This document shows positions 7,357-14,594 of a stretch of 46,209 nucleotides of DNA, piece by piece. The notes under the pieces were generated by a model, which made no database searches, was not told the origin of the DNA, and saw only the letters and a list, made by a program, of their open reading frames with translations. The translations under genes were made by a program, and so were the position numbers. The stretch is taken from the NCBI GenBank assembly GCA_004555175.1, contig SFJE01000014.1, positions 1 through 46,209 of the forward strand, read 5' to 3'. Each line of letters opens with the position of its first letter. The stretch's first letter is position 1. This DNA comes from Lentisphaeraceae bacterium. Lineage in GTDB: Bacteria; Verrucomicrobiota; Kiritimatiellia; RFP12; DVOR01.

Positions 7357-8697
7357 ATGACAGACGACAGAGACGCGGTGAGCGAAGAGGAGGCGTTGCC
7401 CCCGGCCTTGCAGCAGTTGGCTGCGGAGTTGGATCACCTGAGTGGACGCTCCGTGCGAAACTTGGCCGTCGATGGGTTGCCGGATCTCTCGGGGACCGAT
7501 TTCCGCCTGACCGCGCAGCTCGGTAGCGGCGGCTTCGGGACCGTCTACCAAGCGGTGCAGATGTCCTTGGAACGCGTTGTGGCGGTGAAGGTGTTGGCCG
7601 CCTCCTTCTTCCAGGTGCCCTCGCTCAAGTCGCAATTCGAGCATGAGGCGCGGACCGTTGCGCGGCTCCACCACCCCAACATCATCCCGGTCTTTGCCGC
7701 CGGCACCACCGAGCGCTACTGTTTCTTCGCAATGGAATACATCGATGGCGTCTCGGCCGACCTCGCCCCCTTCCCCACGCTCGACGCCCTTCTGCGCTTT
7801 GCCATCAGCATGGCCGAGGCCCTCGCCTACGCCCACCAGTGCGGCGTTATCCATCGCGACATCAAACCCTCCAACATCCTCATCGCGGCCAACGGCACCG
7901 CCAAAATCGGCGACTTCGGTCTCTCCTGCCTCATGGGCACTCAGCCCACCCCCGCCTCCTCCGCCGGCACCCGAAAGTATATGGCCCCCGAACAGCGCGA
8001 ACACGGTCAATCCACCACCCTCAGCGACCAATACGCGCTAGGGACCACCCTCTTTGAGCTCCTGGCCAAACACCCCGACCTGCCCAACAACCCCGACCTG
8101 CGCGCCATCCTCGACAAGGCCACCGCCACCGAAAGCGCTGCACGCTACCCGAACCTCGAAGCTATGGCCGCCGACCTGCGCCGCTGCCTAGCCCACGAAC
8201 CGGTCGCCGCCCGCCCGGCAGGTCTCCTCCGCCGCCTCGGTCTCTGGTCGCGCCGTAACCCCGCCGCGGCCGCAGCCATCCTGGCCGCCTGTTCCTGCTT
8301 GAGCGCCCTGCTCATCACCCTGGCCGTGGCCTACCGACGCGCCGATGCCGCCCTCGGCCTCCTCGAGTGCGAGGCCGCAAACGCCGCGCAAACCCTCGCC
8401 GAGGCTATGACCGAATCCGACCCCGAGGACCTGGACAAGCGCGATGCCGGGCTCAAACGTGCCCTCGCCGCCGCCCAAGCCCTTGCCGAGCGCTTCCCGA
8501 ACAATCGCGACATCGCCGCCGCCCGCGCTACGCTCGAAAAGGCTCGCGAAGAGTACCTCCGCCAGCGTCAACGCCGCCCCCGCCGCCCCACGCGCACCCC
8601 CACCCCCGAGCTCAGCCCCGAAACGCCACCGCCCGGACCCAAGACGCCCCCACCCAATCGCGGCCAGAAGCGGCAGAGAACAGCGGTTAGCGGCTAG
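7357..8697 (+). CDS. Membrane-anchored eukaryotic-type Ser/Thr protein kinase
   Basis: From the ATG at 7357 the protein has 446 residues. The kinase domain shows the glycine loop LGSGGFGTVY (55-64), VAVK lysine (78), helix-C Glu (97), HRDIKPSN (166-173), DFG (186-188) and APE (210-212), so it should be catalytically active. The lobe after SDQYALGTTLFELL is short compared with typical PVC kinases, as if the helix G region were reduced. A transmembrane helix lies near 303-326, followed by an exported or peripheral helical tail and a Pro/Thr/Arg-rich end. A GTG at 7327 is an alternative start overlapping the sigma gene; I prefer 7357 because GAGGA precedes it. The first codons and the last codons both fall in short intergenic-type repeats. 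Confidence 0.92.
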   Translation: MTDDRDAVSEEEALPPALQQLAAELDHLSGRSVRNLAVDGLPDLSGTDFRLTAQLGSGGFGTVYQAVQMSLERVVAVKVLAASFFQVPSLKSQFEHEARTVARLHHPNIIPVFAAGTTERYCFFAMEYIDGVSADLAPFPTLDALLRFAISMAEALAYAHQCGVIHRDIKPSNILIAANGTAKIGDFGLSCLMGTQPTPASSAGTRKYMAPEQREHGQSTTLSDQYALGTTLFELLAKHPDLPNNPDLRAILDKATATESAARYPNLEAMAADLRRCLAHEPVAARPAGLLRRLGLWSRRNPAAAAAILAACSCLSALLITLAVAYRRADAALGLLECEAANAAQTLAEAMTESDPEDLDKRDAGLKRALAAAQALAERFPNNRDIAAARATLEKAREEYLRQRQRRPRRPTRTPTPELSPETPPPGPKTPPPNRGQKRQRTAVSG

Positions 8698-8712
8698 CCG
8701 CTAGCGGTTAGC
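8681..8712. repeat. Short palindromic tandem repeat at the kinase 3' end
   Basis: The 10-mer AGCGGTTAGC occurs at 8682-8691 and 8703-8712 around a perfect 16-bp palindrome at 8688-8703. The reverse complement of the same 10-mer occurs twice at 18143-18173. The repeat overlaps the last codons and stop of the kinase gene. Confidence 0.8.
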
Positions 8713-8774
8713 ACGCGTTCCGAAACAGGTAAACCCTGGGCCCGAGCGACTCCTAACAAGCCCCCTAAACAACA

Positions 8775-8850
8775 GCCGAGGCGCCCAAAGGGCACCTCGG
8801 CCGGGGTGGAGCGTCCCACGCTCCCGAGGGGCGTGGGGGCGAGAAGTCCG
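8775..8850. repeat. Two-hairpin intergenic repeat; first hairpin may terminate cysK
   Basis: Hairpin I pairs GCCGAGG with CCTCGGC (8775-8801) around an inner GCCC-AAA-GGGC. Hairpin II pairs GGAGCGT (8808-8814) with ACGCTCC (8818-8824). It is followed by CGAGGGGCGTGGGGGCGAG. The same order and flanks recur at 19578-19640 with compensatory base changes in the stems. Read on the minus strand, hairpin I is followed by TGTTGTTT, so it could act as the cysK terminator. Confidence 0.75.
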
Positions 8851-8885
8851 AAGGAGCTATGTCAACAGCCCCCACACGCGCCACC

Positions 8886-9806
8886 TTAGCCCTCGAAGAG
8901 CCAGGTGGACAAGTAGCGGTCGCCACCATCGGGCAGGAGGGCGACAATCTTCTTGCCGGCGTAGACGGGATTGCGCGAGAGCTCGCGGGCCACATGGAGT
9001 GCGGCGCCGGCGGAGATGCCCACGAGCAGCCCCTCCTGCTTGGCGGCGGCACGGGCGGCGGCACCGGCCTCCTCGGCCTTGACCGTCACCACGCGGCTAA
9101 TCAGGGAAGTGTCCAGAATCTTGGGAATGAAGCCTGCGCCGATGCCCTGGATCTTGTGCGGACCAGGCTTGCCGCCGCTGAGGACGGGCGAGGTGTCGGG
9201 CTCAACGGCGATGAGCTCAACGGCGGGATTGGCCTCGCGCAAAGCCCGGCCGACGCCGGTGAGCGTGCCCCCGGTGCCCACGCCGGAGATGAAGACATCG
9301 GGCGAGCCGCCGAGGTCAGCCAGGATCTCCGGGCCAGTGGTGCGGTAGTGGATTTCGGGGTTGGCCGCGTTCTCAAACTGCTGGGGAATGATGCTGCCGG
9401 GGTTCTCGGCGTGGAGCGCGGCGGCCTTCTCGATGGCGCCCTTCATGCCGGCCGGGCCAGGGGTCAGGACCAACTCCGCGCCATAGGCCGCCAGCAGCCG
9501 GCGCCGCTCGACGCTCATCGATTCGGGCATCGTGAGAATGAGGCGATAGCCCTTGACCGCGGCCGCCAGCGCCAGGCCGATGCCCGTGTTCCCGCTCGTG
9601 GGCTCGATAATCAACCCGCCGGGCTTGAGCGCCCCCGAGCGCTCGGCCGCCTCGATCATGGCCCAGCCCACGCGGTCCTTGACGCTCCCGCCAGGATTGA
9701 AGTACTCCACCTTGGCCAGCACCTCGGCCGCGCCATCATTGAAACGATGCAAGCGCACCAACGGCGTGCGCCCAATTGCATCCGGAAGTCGATCGTAAAG
9801 TGCCAT
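8886..9806 (-). CDS. cysK: Cysteine synthase (O-acetylserine sulfhydrylase)
   Basis: CysK makes L-cysteine from O-acetylserine and sulfide with pyridoxal phosphate. The 306-residue sequence has the PLP lysine in NPGGSVKDR (Lys 43), the substrate loop TSGNTG (70-75), the phosphate-binding GTGGTLTGVG and the C-terminal GISAGAAL segment, all typical of the family at its usual length. AAAGGA lies upstream of the ATG. It is a single-gene transcript with its own promoter at 9883-9910. No cysE is nearby. Confidence 0.95.
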   Translation of the reverse strand: MALYDRLPDAIGRTPLVRLHRFNDGAAEVLAKVEYFNPGGSVKDRVGWAMIEAAERSGALKPGGLIIEPTSGNTGIGLALAAAVKGYRLILTMPESMSVERRRLLAAYGAELVLTPGPAGMKGAIEKAAALHAENPGSIIPQQFENAANPEIHYRTTGPEILADLGGSPDVFISGVGTGGTLTGVGRALREANPAVELIAVEPDTSPVLSGGKPGPHKIQGIGAGFIPKILDTSLISRVVTVKAEEAGAAARAAAKQEGLLVGISAGAALHVARELSRNPVYAGKKIVALLPDGGDRYLSTWLFEG

Positions 9807-9882
9807 CTCTCACGTCCTTTCTCTAACCACCGCCAAGCCCTTCGGCCTTCATAGCCTACTTGGTCGGTCGCGAATGAGGAGC

Positions 9883-9910
9883 ATAATACGCTTTCTCCAG
9901 GAAAAGTCAA
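9883..9910 (-). promoter_or_regulatory. Sigma70-type promoter for cysK
   Basis: On the minus strand -35 TTGACT (9905-9910), a 16-bp spacer and -10 TATTAT (9883-9888) give a good vegetative promoter. The leader before the ATG is about 70 nt. Confidence 0.82.
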
Positions 9911-9911
9911 G

Positions 9912-9930
9912 CCCTTTTCTCGCAAAAGGG
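9912..9930 (-). terminator. Hairpin between miaA and the cysK promoter
   Basis: CCCTTTT (9912-9918) and AAAAGGG (9924-9930) form a 7-bp stem with a 5-nt loop. It begins two bases after the miaA stop and is followed on the minus strand by CTTGACTTTT. It may end the mraY-lspA-miaA transcript, and it abuts the -35 of cysK. Confidence 0.5.
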
Positions 9931-9931
9931 G

Positions 9932-10828
9932 TTACGCCCAGAGGCGCTGGAGGCGGTCGAGGAGGTCGGCGGGGCGGGTGTCGGGGGTGAGGGGGAGCCA
10001 GGTGACGGCGAACTGGTGGCGGAAGTAGGTCTCCTGGCGGCGGGCGAGTTGGCGGGTGCGGATGATGATGCGCTCGCGGGCTTCAGCCTGAGTGAGACGG
10101 CCGTCGAGGCAGGCGAAGGCTTCGGCGTAGCCGATGGCCTGGCAAGCGGTGCGGGACCACTCGGGGAAGTGCGCGCGCAAGGCCTCGGCCTCGTCGAGAA
10201 GGCCCTCGCGGAACATTTGGTCAACGCGCCGGGCGATGCGCTCGTGGAGGAGGCTGCGCTCCCAGGTGAGGGCCAGGAGGGGGGGCTTGGGGGCGCCGAG
10301 CCAGGCGGAGGGAAGGGGGTGGCCGCGTTCGAGGAGCTCAAGGGTGCGGACGAGGCGGCGGGGGTTCTGCGCTTCGGCGGGGGGGAGGGTGACGCGGTGG
10401 CGGGCGAGGCGCGCGCGCAGCTCGTCGGGGCTGAGGGCTTCAAGCTCGGCGGCGAGGGCGGGGTCGCGCGGCGGGGCGGGGTCGAGTCCGCGCAAGAGGG
10501 CGGAGAAGTAGAGCCCGGTGCCGCCCGTGACGTAGAGCGCGCGGCCCTCGCGCTCGCACTGGGCCTGGGCAGCGCGGGCGCGGTCGAGCCAGGCGGCGGT
10601 GGAGAAGGGCGCGTCGGGTGCCACGCAGTCGAGACCATAGTAGGGGACGCGCGCGCGCTCCTCGGCGGAGGGCTTGGCGGTGCCAATATCCATCCCGCGA
10701 TAGACGAGCATTGCGTCGGCCGAGAGGATGGCTGCGCCCGTGCGTTCAGCCAAGGCCTGCACCAGGGCGCTTTTGCCCGTGGCGGTGGCACCGGCGAGGC
10801 AGCAGCGGGGCGGAGAGCGATCAGCCAT
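9932..10828 (-). CDS. miaA: tRNA dimethylallyltransferase
   Basis: MiaA adds a dimethylallyl group to A37 of tRNAs that read UNN codons. The 298-residue protein has the P-loop AGATATGKSALV near the N-terminus, then SADAMLVYRGMDIGTAKP, the VTGGTGLY segment and the basic C-terminal region IIIRTRQLARRQETYFRH expected for tRNA binding. The ATG at 10828 lies inside the end of lspA (ATGGCTGA overlap), so translation is probably coupled. It is the third gene of an mraY-lspA-miaA transcript. Confidence 0.95.
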   Translation of the reverse strand: MADRSPPRCCLAGATATGKSALVQALAERTGAAILSADAMLVYRGMDIGTAKPSAEERARVPYYGLDCVAPDAPFSTAAWLDRARAAQAQCEREGRALYVTGGTGLYFSALLRGLDPAPPRDPALAAELEALSPDELRARLARHRVTLPPAEAQNPRRLVRTLELLERGHPLPSAWLGAPKPPLLALTWERSLLHERIARRVDQMFREGLLDEAEALRAHFPEWSRTACQAIGYAEAFACLDGRLTQAEARERIIIRTRQLARRQETYFRHQFAVTWLPLTPDTRPADLLDRLQRLWA

Positions 10829-11285
10829 GACGGCGCGGCAGAACTTGGAGGAGCAACAGCACGCCCACGGCCAGGCAGATGGCGCTATCGGCCACATTGA
10901 AGCAGGGGAAGTGCCAGGTGCGCCAGTAGACGTGGAAGAAGTCGATCACATAGCCGTGCCAGAAGCGGTCGATAACATTGCCGAGAATGCCCGAGACGAG
11001 CAACGCAGTCAGCAACCGCACGGCGTGGCCTTCGCCCAGGATGACGCGATGGAAGCAGGCCAACAGCCCGGCCGCCACCACGCCCAAGCCCCCGAGGAGG
11101 AACTGCGCGCCCTGGAACATCCCCCACGCCGCACCCTGATTACGCACATAGGTGAGCGCAAAGCAACCCGGCAGCACCGCCACACTCTCGCCCAGCTCAA
11201 AGGCGTGCGCTACCCACAGCTTGCTCGCCTGGTCTGCCGCCAGCACCACCACGCCGAGAAGCACTGGCCAAAGGAGGCGTTTCAT
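10821..11285 (-). CDS. lspA: Lipoprotein signal peptidase (signal peptidase II)
   Basis: LspA cleaves signal peptides of prolipoproteins after diacylglyceryl modification, in the inner membrane. The 154-residue protein has four hydrophobic segments. The two catalytic aspartates lie in NVIDRF (Asp 106) and FNVADS (Asp 133), and TYVRNQGAAWGMF matches the conserved NxGxAF-type region. Its ATG follows the mraY stop by a single base. Its stop overlaps miaA by eight bases. Several predicted lipoproteins in the window (near 14570, 29648 and 42265) are potential substrates. Confidence 0.93.
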   Translation of the reverse strand: MKRLLWPVLLGVVVLAADQASKLWVAHAFELGESVAVLPGCFALTYVRNQGAAWGMFQGAQFLLGGLGVVAAGLLACFHRVILGEGHAVRLLTALLVSGILGNVIDRFWHGYVIDFFHVYWRTWHFPCFNVADSAICLAVGVLLLLQVLPRRHG

Positions 11286-11286
11286 C

Positions 11287-12429
11287 CTAGCGCACCTTGA
11301 TAAAGAGGAGGAAGAGAATCGGCAGCAGGAGCGCCTGCAACAGCAGGAAGCGAATGACCACCTGTTGGCCGGACCACCCGAGCACCTTGCGGCAATGATC
11401 GTGCAGCGGGAAGGTGAAGGTGAAGAAGATGCACTGCAAGGTCGTGGGCTTCTCGCCAGGCGCCGGGCGCCGCACCGGGCGCCCCGCCGCCGCCAAGAGC
11501 CGCAAGGCCGCCAGCTTGACCAGTCCACCGCCGCCATTGATTAGCAACATCGGCGCCACCACAAACAGCACGCAGAGGTTCCCCGTGGCCAGCGCCGCCA
11601 ACCCAATCACCATCCCGAACATTCGCGAGCCGGCATCGCCCATCAACAAACTCGAGGGATAGCAGTTGTACCACAGATACGCGCCCATCGCCCCCGTGAA
11701 GATACTCACCAGCACCGCCCACTTCGCCGCCGAGTTGCTATGCGGAATGAGCAGGTAATCGGCCACCGTGCTGTGACCCACCACCACATACAAGAGCACA
11801 ATCAGCGAAACCAGCGAAAGTAGCGTCAGCAGCCCCGCCAACCCATCAATGCCATCCGAGCAGTTGGTCGTGTTAATCGCGCCAAAGAGCAGCAGCCCCG
11901 CCACCGGCACATAAATCCACACCGGCAGCAATGTCTCCACCTGCGTGAAGGGCCACCACGCCCGCATCGCGTGGCCATGCGTCAGGCAAAAGGCCGTAAA
12001 GAGCGCAATGCCCGCATCGAAGAGCCCCTTCTTGAGCCCCCCCCACGGCACATCCGCGCGGTCATCCAAATACCCCGAGAGCATGCACAGGTAAATCCCC
12101 GCAATCACCCCAATATCCCACAGCGATTCCCAGGCGTAAATCGGGAAGAAACACGCCAGCACCGGCAGCAACAAGAGCGCCAACGGATAGCCCGCGCCCG
12201 TCGGCTTCCCCGCCGAAACCGCGCCCCCCGCCACCGCCACCGACTGCCCCTCGGCCGTCTTAACCGCCTTTCCGCGGTCCACCGGCAGCCGCTTCGCCAA
12301 GCGCGGCAAGCGCCACCACACCAAGAGCGCCGCCAACAACGCGCCGCCCCCCATCATCACCAAGTGGGACTTCAATAGCCGGAACGGCCCCCACACTTCA
12401 CGCAAGAAATCACTCAGCAAGTAGAACAT
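11287..12429 (-). CDS. mraY: Phospho-N-acetylmuramoyl-pentapeptide transferase (lipid I synthesis)
   Basis: MraY moves phospho-MurNAc-pentapeptide onto undecaprenyl phosphate. The 380-residue polytopic protein keeps the metal and catalytic aspartates (Asp 122/123 in GYLDDRAD, Asp 192/195 in CSDGIDGLAG, Asp 265 in LLMGDAGS). Two motifs are divergent. The usual PLHHH loop is PLHDHCRK (343-345), and the usual TPTMGG region reads GKPTGAG. The first of these marks it off from WecA-like relatives less clearly than usual, so a related polyprenyl-phosphate transferase is the alternative. It is not in a mur cluster but heads mraY-lspA-miaA. A near-perfect extended -10 lies 9 bp before the ATG, and no Shine-Dalgarno is present, which suggests a leaderless message. 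Confidence 0.85.
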   Translation of the reverse strand: MFYLLSDFLREVWGPFRLLKSHLVMMGGGALLAALLVWWRLPRLAKRLPVDRGKAVKTAEGQSVAVAGGAVSAGKPTGAGYPLALLLLPVLACFFPIYAWESLWDIGVIAGIYLCMLSGYLDDRADVPWGGLKKGLFDAGIALFTAFCLTHGHAMRAWWPFTQVETLLPVWIYVPVAGLLLFGAINTTNCSDGIDGLAGLLTLLSLVSLIVLLYVVVGHSTVADYLLIPHSNSAAKWAVLVSIFTGAMGAYLWYNCYPSSLLMGDAGSRMFGMVIGLAALATGNLCVLFVVAPMLLINGGGGLVKLAALRLLAAAGRPVRRPAPGEKPTTLQCIFFTFTFPLHDHCRKVLGWSGQQVVIRFLLLQALLLPILFLLFIKVR

Positions 12430-12438
12430 AGCGCGCGC

Positions 12439-12447
12439 ATTATAGCA
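12439..12447 (-). promoter_or_regulatory. Extended -10 promoter directly at the mraY start
   Basis: On the minus strand TGC-TATAAT is followed by only nine bases before the ATG at 12429. Transcription from this box would start at or within two bases of the start codon. No good -35 is seen. Confidence 0.7.
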
Positions 12448-12473
12448 TAGATGCCGCTTCCGGCGTTGATAAG

Positions 12474-12500
12474 AAAAGGGGACAGCTTGTCGCTGCCCCC
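12474..12500 (-). terminator. Rho-independent terminator after rpsU
   Basis: On the minus strand GGGGGCAGC pairs with GCTGTCCCC (nine pairs, one G-T) and is followed by TTTTCTT. It lies just past the rpsU stop and before the mraY promoter. Confidence 0.85.
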
Positions 12501-12523
12501 TCTATCGGAATCGCGTCCGGCGC

Positions 12524-12721
12524 TTAGAACTGCGCCATCGCGCTACGGGACTTGGCGCGGATGCGAGCACGCGCGGACTTACGACGGGCCTTTTCACAAG
12601 GCTTCTCGTAGTAACGAGTTGCACGCAGTTGCTTGATAAGACCCTCCTTGTCGAGAATCTTCTTCAGGCGCTTGAGACCGCGCTCCACCGATTCGCCCTT
12701 TTTCAAACGAACCTGGATCAT
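12524..12721 (-). CDS. rpsU: 30S ribosomal protein S21
   Basis: A 65-residue, very basic protein with the S21 pattern: MIQVRLKKGESVERGLKRLKK-like start, then LRATRYYEKPCEKARRK in the middle. S21 binds the platform of the 30S subunit near the anti-Shine-Dalgarno end of 16S rRNA and aids initiation. The ATG is preceded by AAAGGAGGTGA, a near-perfect Shine-Dalgarno sequence. It follows the small basic protein gene by about 40 bp and shares its promoter. Confidence 0.96.
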   Translation of the reverse strand: MIQVRLKKGESVERGLKRLKKILDKEGLIKQLRATRYYEKPCEKARRKSARARIRAKSRSAMAQF

Positions 12722-12759
12722 GCTTTGCTCACCTCCTTTCCCGGAAATCTTCCTGCGAG

Positions 12760-12915
12760 TTAGGCTTCGGGCATCGTCTTGCGCAGACCCTGGCCGCGAT
12801 CGCCCTCCTTCCACTGACCACGCTTGATCAGCAGATTGATGCGCTCGAAGCGCTTGAGCACGTTGCGCTTGCTCGTAATCTTGCCCGAGCCCTTGAGGCT
12901 TCTGTGTTGGCTCAT
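12760..12915 (-). CDS. PVC-type small basic protein, 51 residues
   Basis: The sequence opens MSQHRSLKGSGKITSKRNVL and continues KRFERINLLIKRGQWKEGD and RGQGLRKTMPEA. This matches a short basic protein family that I recall as restricted to Chlamydiae, Verrucomicrobia and close relatives, often next to ribosomal genes. Its function is not established; the charge and gene context suggest ribosome or RNA binding. AAGGAGGT lies seven bases before the ATG, and a strong promoter precedes it. It is the strongest taxonomic marker in the window. Confidence 0.9.
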   Translation of the reverse strand: MSQHRSLKGSGKITSKRNVLKRFERINLLIKRGQWKEGDRGQGLRKTMPEA

Positions 12916-12974
12916 CTTGAACCTCCTTAAGGTCTGTCGAGGGGTCAAAACCCCACTTGGTTGAAAGTCGCGCG

Positions 12975-13003
12975 ATAGTAACAAAGCCCTTCCGAGAAGT
13001 CAA
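12975..13003 (-). promoter_or_regulatory. Promoter for small basic protein-rpsU
   Basis: On the minus strand -35 TTGACT (12998-13003), a 17-bp spacer and -10 TACTAT (12975-12980) with a TGT extension form a strong promoter. The leader contains a small GGGGT/ACCCC hairpin. Confidence 0.85.
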
Positions 13004-13009
13004 GCACTT

Positions 13010-13150
13010 TACGCACGGCCCGGAGGGAAGGGCGCGGCCCGGAAAAGCCGAAGATTCCGGAAAACCCGGGGACTCCCTCACGCGCCGGAGGCGCACCTCG
13101 CGGCAGCTTTGCCGCCCCCCTCACGCGGGCCGAGAGGCCCGCTCCTCTCC
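13010..13150. repeat. GC-rich hairpin cluster between the OMF gene and the rpsU promoter
   Basis: Several short hairpins follow one another: GCGCC-GGA-GGCGC, GCGGCA-GCTT-TGCCGC and GCGGGCC-GAGA-GGCCCGC. They are separated by the word CTCACGCG, seen twice. The same word closes the cloverleaf-like element at 5844-5938. No protein-coding character is seen. Confidence 0.6.
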
Positions 13151-13154
13151 TCTG

Positions 13155-14570
13155 TTATCTGTCTTCTGTCTTCTCTTCATCGCTCCAGCCGCCGCCGAGG
13201 GCCTTGTAGAGCGTGATGATGTCAGTAAAGAGGGTTGCGTGATGGGTGATGAGGGTCTCTTGGGCCGAAAGGAGGGCGCTCTGACGGGAGAGGACATCCT
13301 CAATGTCCTTTTCACCGAACTCATAGAGTTTATCGGCAATATCGAGGGCTTGGGCGCAGGTTTGGACGGTGCGCTGGAGGTCCTCGGTGCGGCAGGTTTC
13401 GTTGTAGTAGGCGAGCCAGGCGGTTTCGGCCTCCTGGTATGCTGTGAGGACGGTGGCGCGGTAGTCCTGGATGGTGGCCTCGAGGGTGGCGCGGGCGGAC
13501 TCAATTTGCTTGCGCCAGGTGCCGAAGCCAAAGATGTTCCACGCAACGGCGGGGCCGAAACTGACCGAGCGCGTGTAGGCGCTCCAGGGGGAGAGGTCGG
13601 GCGAGGAGAGGCCGATGGAGCCGTTGAGGGAGAAGGTGGGATAGATGGAGGCGATGGCCACCCCGAGGGCGGCATTCTGCGCGCGGACCTTCTCTTCGGC
13701 CTGGCGGATGTCGGCGCGGCGACGCAGGAGTTCGTTGGCGGGGACCTTGGGGCGGGCCTCGGGGAGTTGGAGGGCGTCGAGGGTCTCGGAGAGGCGTGGC
13801 TCGGTGGCGTGCGGGGTGCGGCCGACGAGTTGATCGAGGCGGAACTGGGCGGCGGCGCGCTGCTGGCGGTAGGTGGGAATGGAGGAGCGGGTCTGGGAGA
13901 CTTGCGACTCGGCGGTGACAAGGTCATAGCGTGGCAGGTCTCCGCTCTCAACGCGCTTCTGGACGCGGGAGAGATTGCGCTCCTGGAGCGCGAGATTGGC
14001 CTCGGCAATGGCGATTTGCGCGGTGTATTGGCGGACCTGAACGTAGGCTTCGGCGATGTCGGCGGCCAGGGCAATGCGCAGATCTTGGAAGGTATAGGCC
14101 AGGGCGGCCTCTTCGGCCTCGGCCTTCTCTACCGAGCGGCGGATGCCGCCAAAGATATCAATCTCCCAGCGGGCGTCAGCGGAGGCAGAGAGGCGCTTAT
14201 CCCAGCCGCCGGTGTGGCCACTCCCGCTCCAGCCACGGCTCCAGGTGTAGGAGCCATCGGCCGAGAACTGGGGGTAAAAGCCCGCCTCCACCTGCTCGCG
14301 ACTGGCGCGGGCGGCGATGATACGCTGGCGGGCGGCTTCGAGCGAAGGGGCGGCGCGGAGCCCCTCTTCCACCAGTTCGGCCAGGAGGGGATCTTGGAAG
14401 CTCCGCCACCACTGCGCGAGGCTCTCCAACTCGGGGTCTTCGCCATAGAAGATGGGGGCGACGGGTTCGGGGGCGGCCGGGGGTGTGTAATCCGGGCCGA
14501 CCGTACAGCCGGTCAAAGCCAAGAGCGAAAACGCAATCACCTCACGCACAGAACGGGCTGGTTCGAACAT
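13155..14570 (-). CDS. TolC/NodT-type outer-membrane efflux lipoprotein
   Basis: This 471-residue protein has a lipoprotein signal ending LLALTGC and then the typical TVGPDYTPP opening of RND outer-membrane factors. Two OEP repeats follow, with long amphipathic helices (EAARQRIIAARASREQVEAG and RADIRQAEEKVRAQNAALG) and the conserved YPTFSLNGSIG segment. It should form the outer-membrane channel of a tripartite exporter. No membrane fusion protein or pump gene is adjacent, so its partner is elsewhere. It is last in a run after the cyclophilin gene (24-bp gap). Its final codons fall in a short ACAGA-type tandem repeat. The start is supported by AGGGGGGAG upstream. Confidence 0.93.
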   Translation of the reverse strand: MFEPARSVREVIAFSLLALTGCTVGPDYTPPAAPEPVAPIFYGEDPELESLAQWWRSFQDPLLAELVEEGLRAAPSLEAARQRIIAARASREQVEAGFYPQFSADGSYTWSRGWSGSGHTGGWDKRLSASADARWEIDIFGGIRRSVEKAEAEEAALAYTFQDLRIALAADIAEAYVQVRQYTAQIAIAEANLALQERNLSRVQKRVESGDLPRYDLVTAESQVSQTRSSIPTYRQQRAAAQFRLDQLVGRTPHATEPRLSETLDALQLPEARPKVPANELLRRRADIRQAEEKVRAQNAALGVAIASIYPTFSLNGSIGLSSPDLSPWSAYTRSVSFGPAVAWNIFGFGTWRKQIESARATLEATIQDYRATVLTAYQEAETAWLAYYNETCRTEDLQRTVQTCAQALDIADKLYEFGEKDIEDVLSRQSALLSAQETLITHHATLFTDIITLYKALGGGWSDEEKTEDR

Positions 14571-14594
14571 ACTCCCCCCTTCTCCGCCAAGGAC

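Noticed and set aside
7643..8057. Extra plus-strand frames within the kinase gene
   Set aside because: Pro/Ser/Arg-rich out-of-frame translations of the kinase gene.
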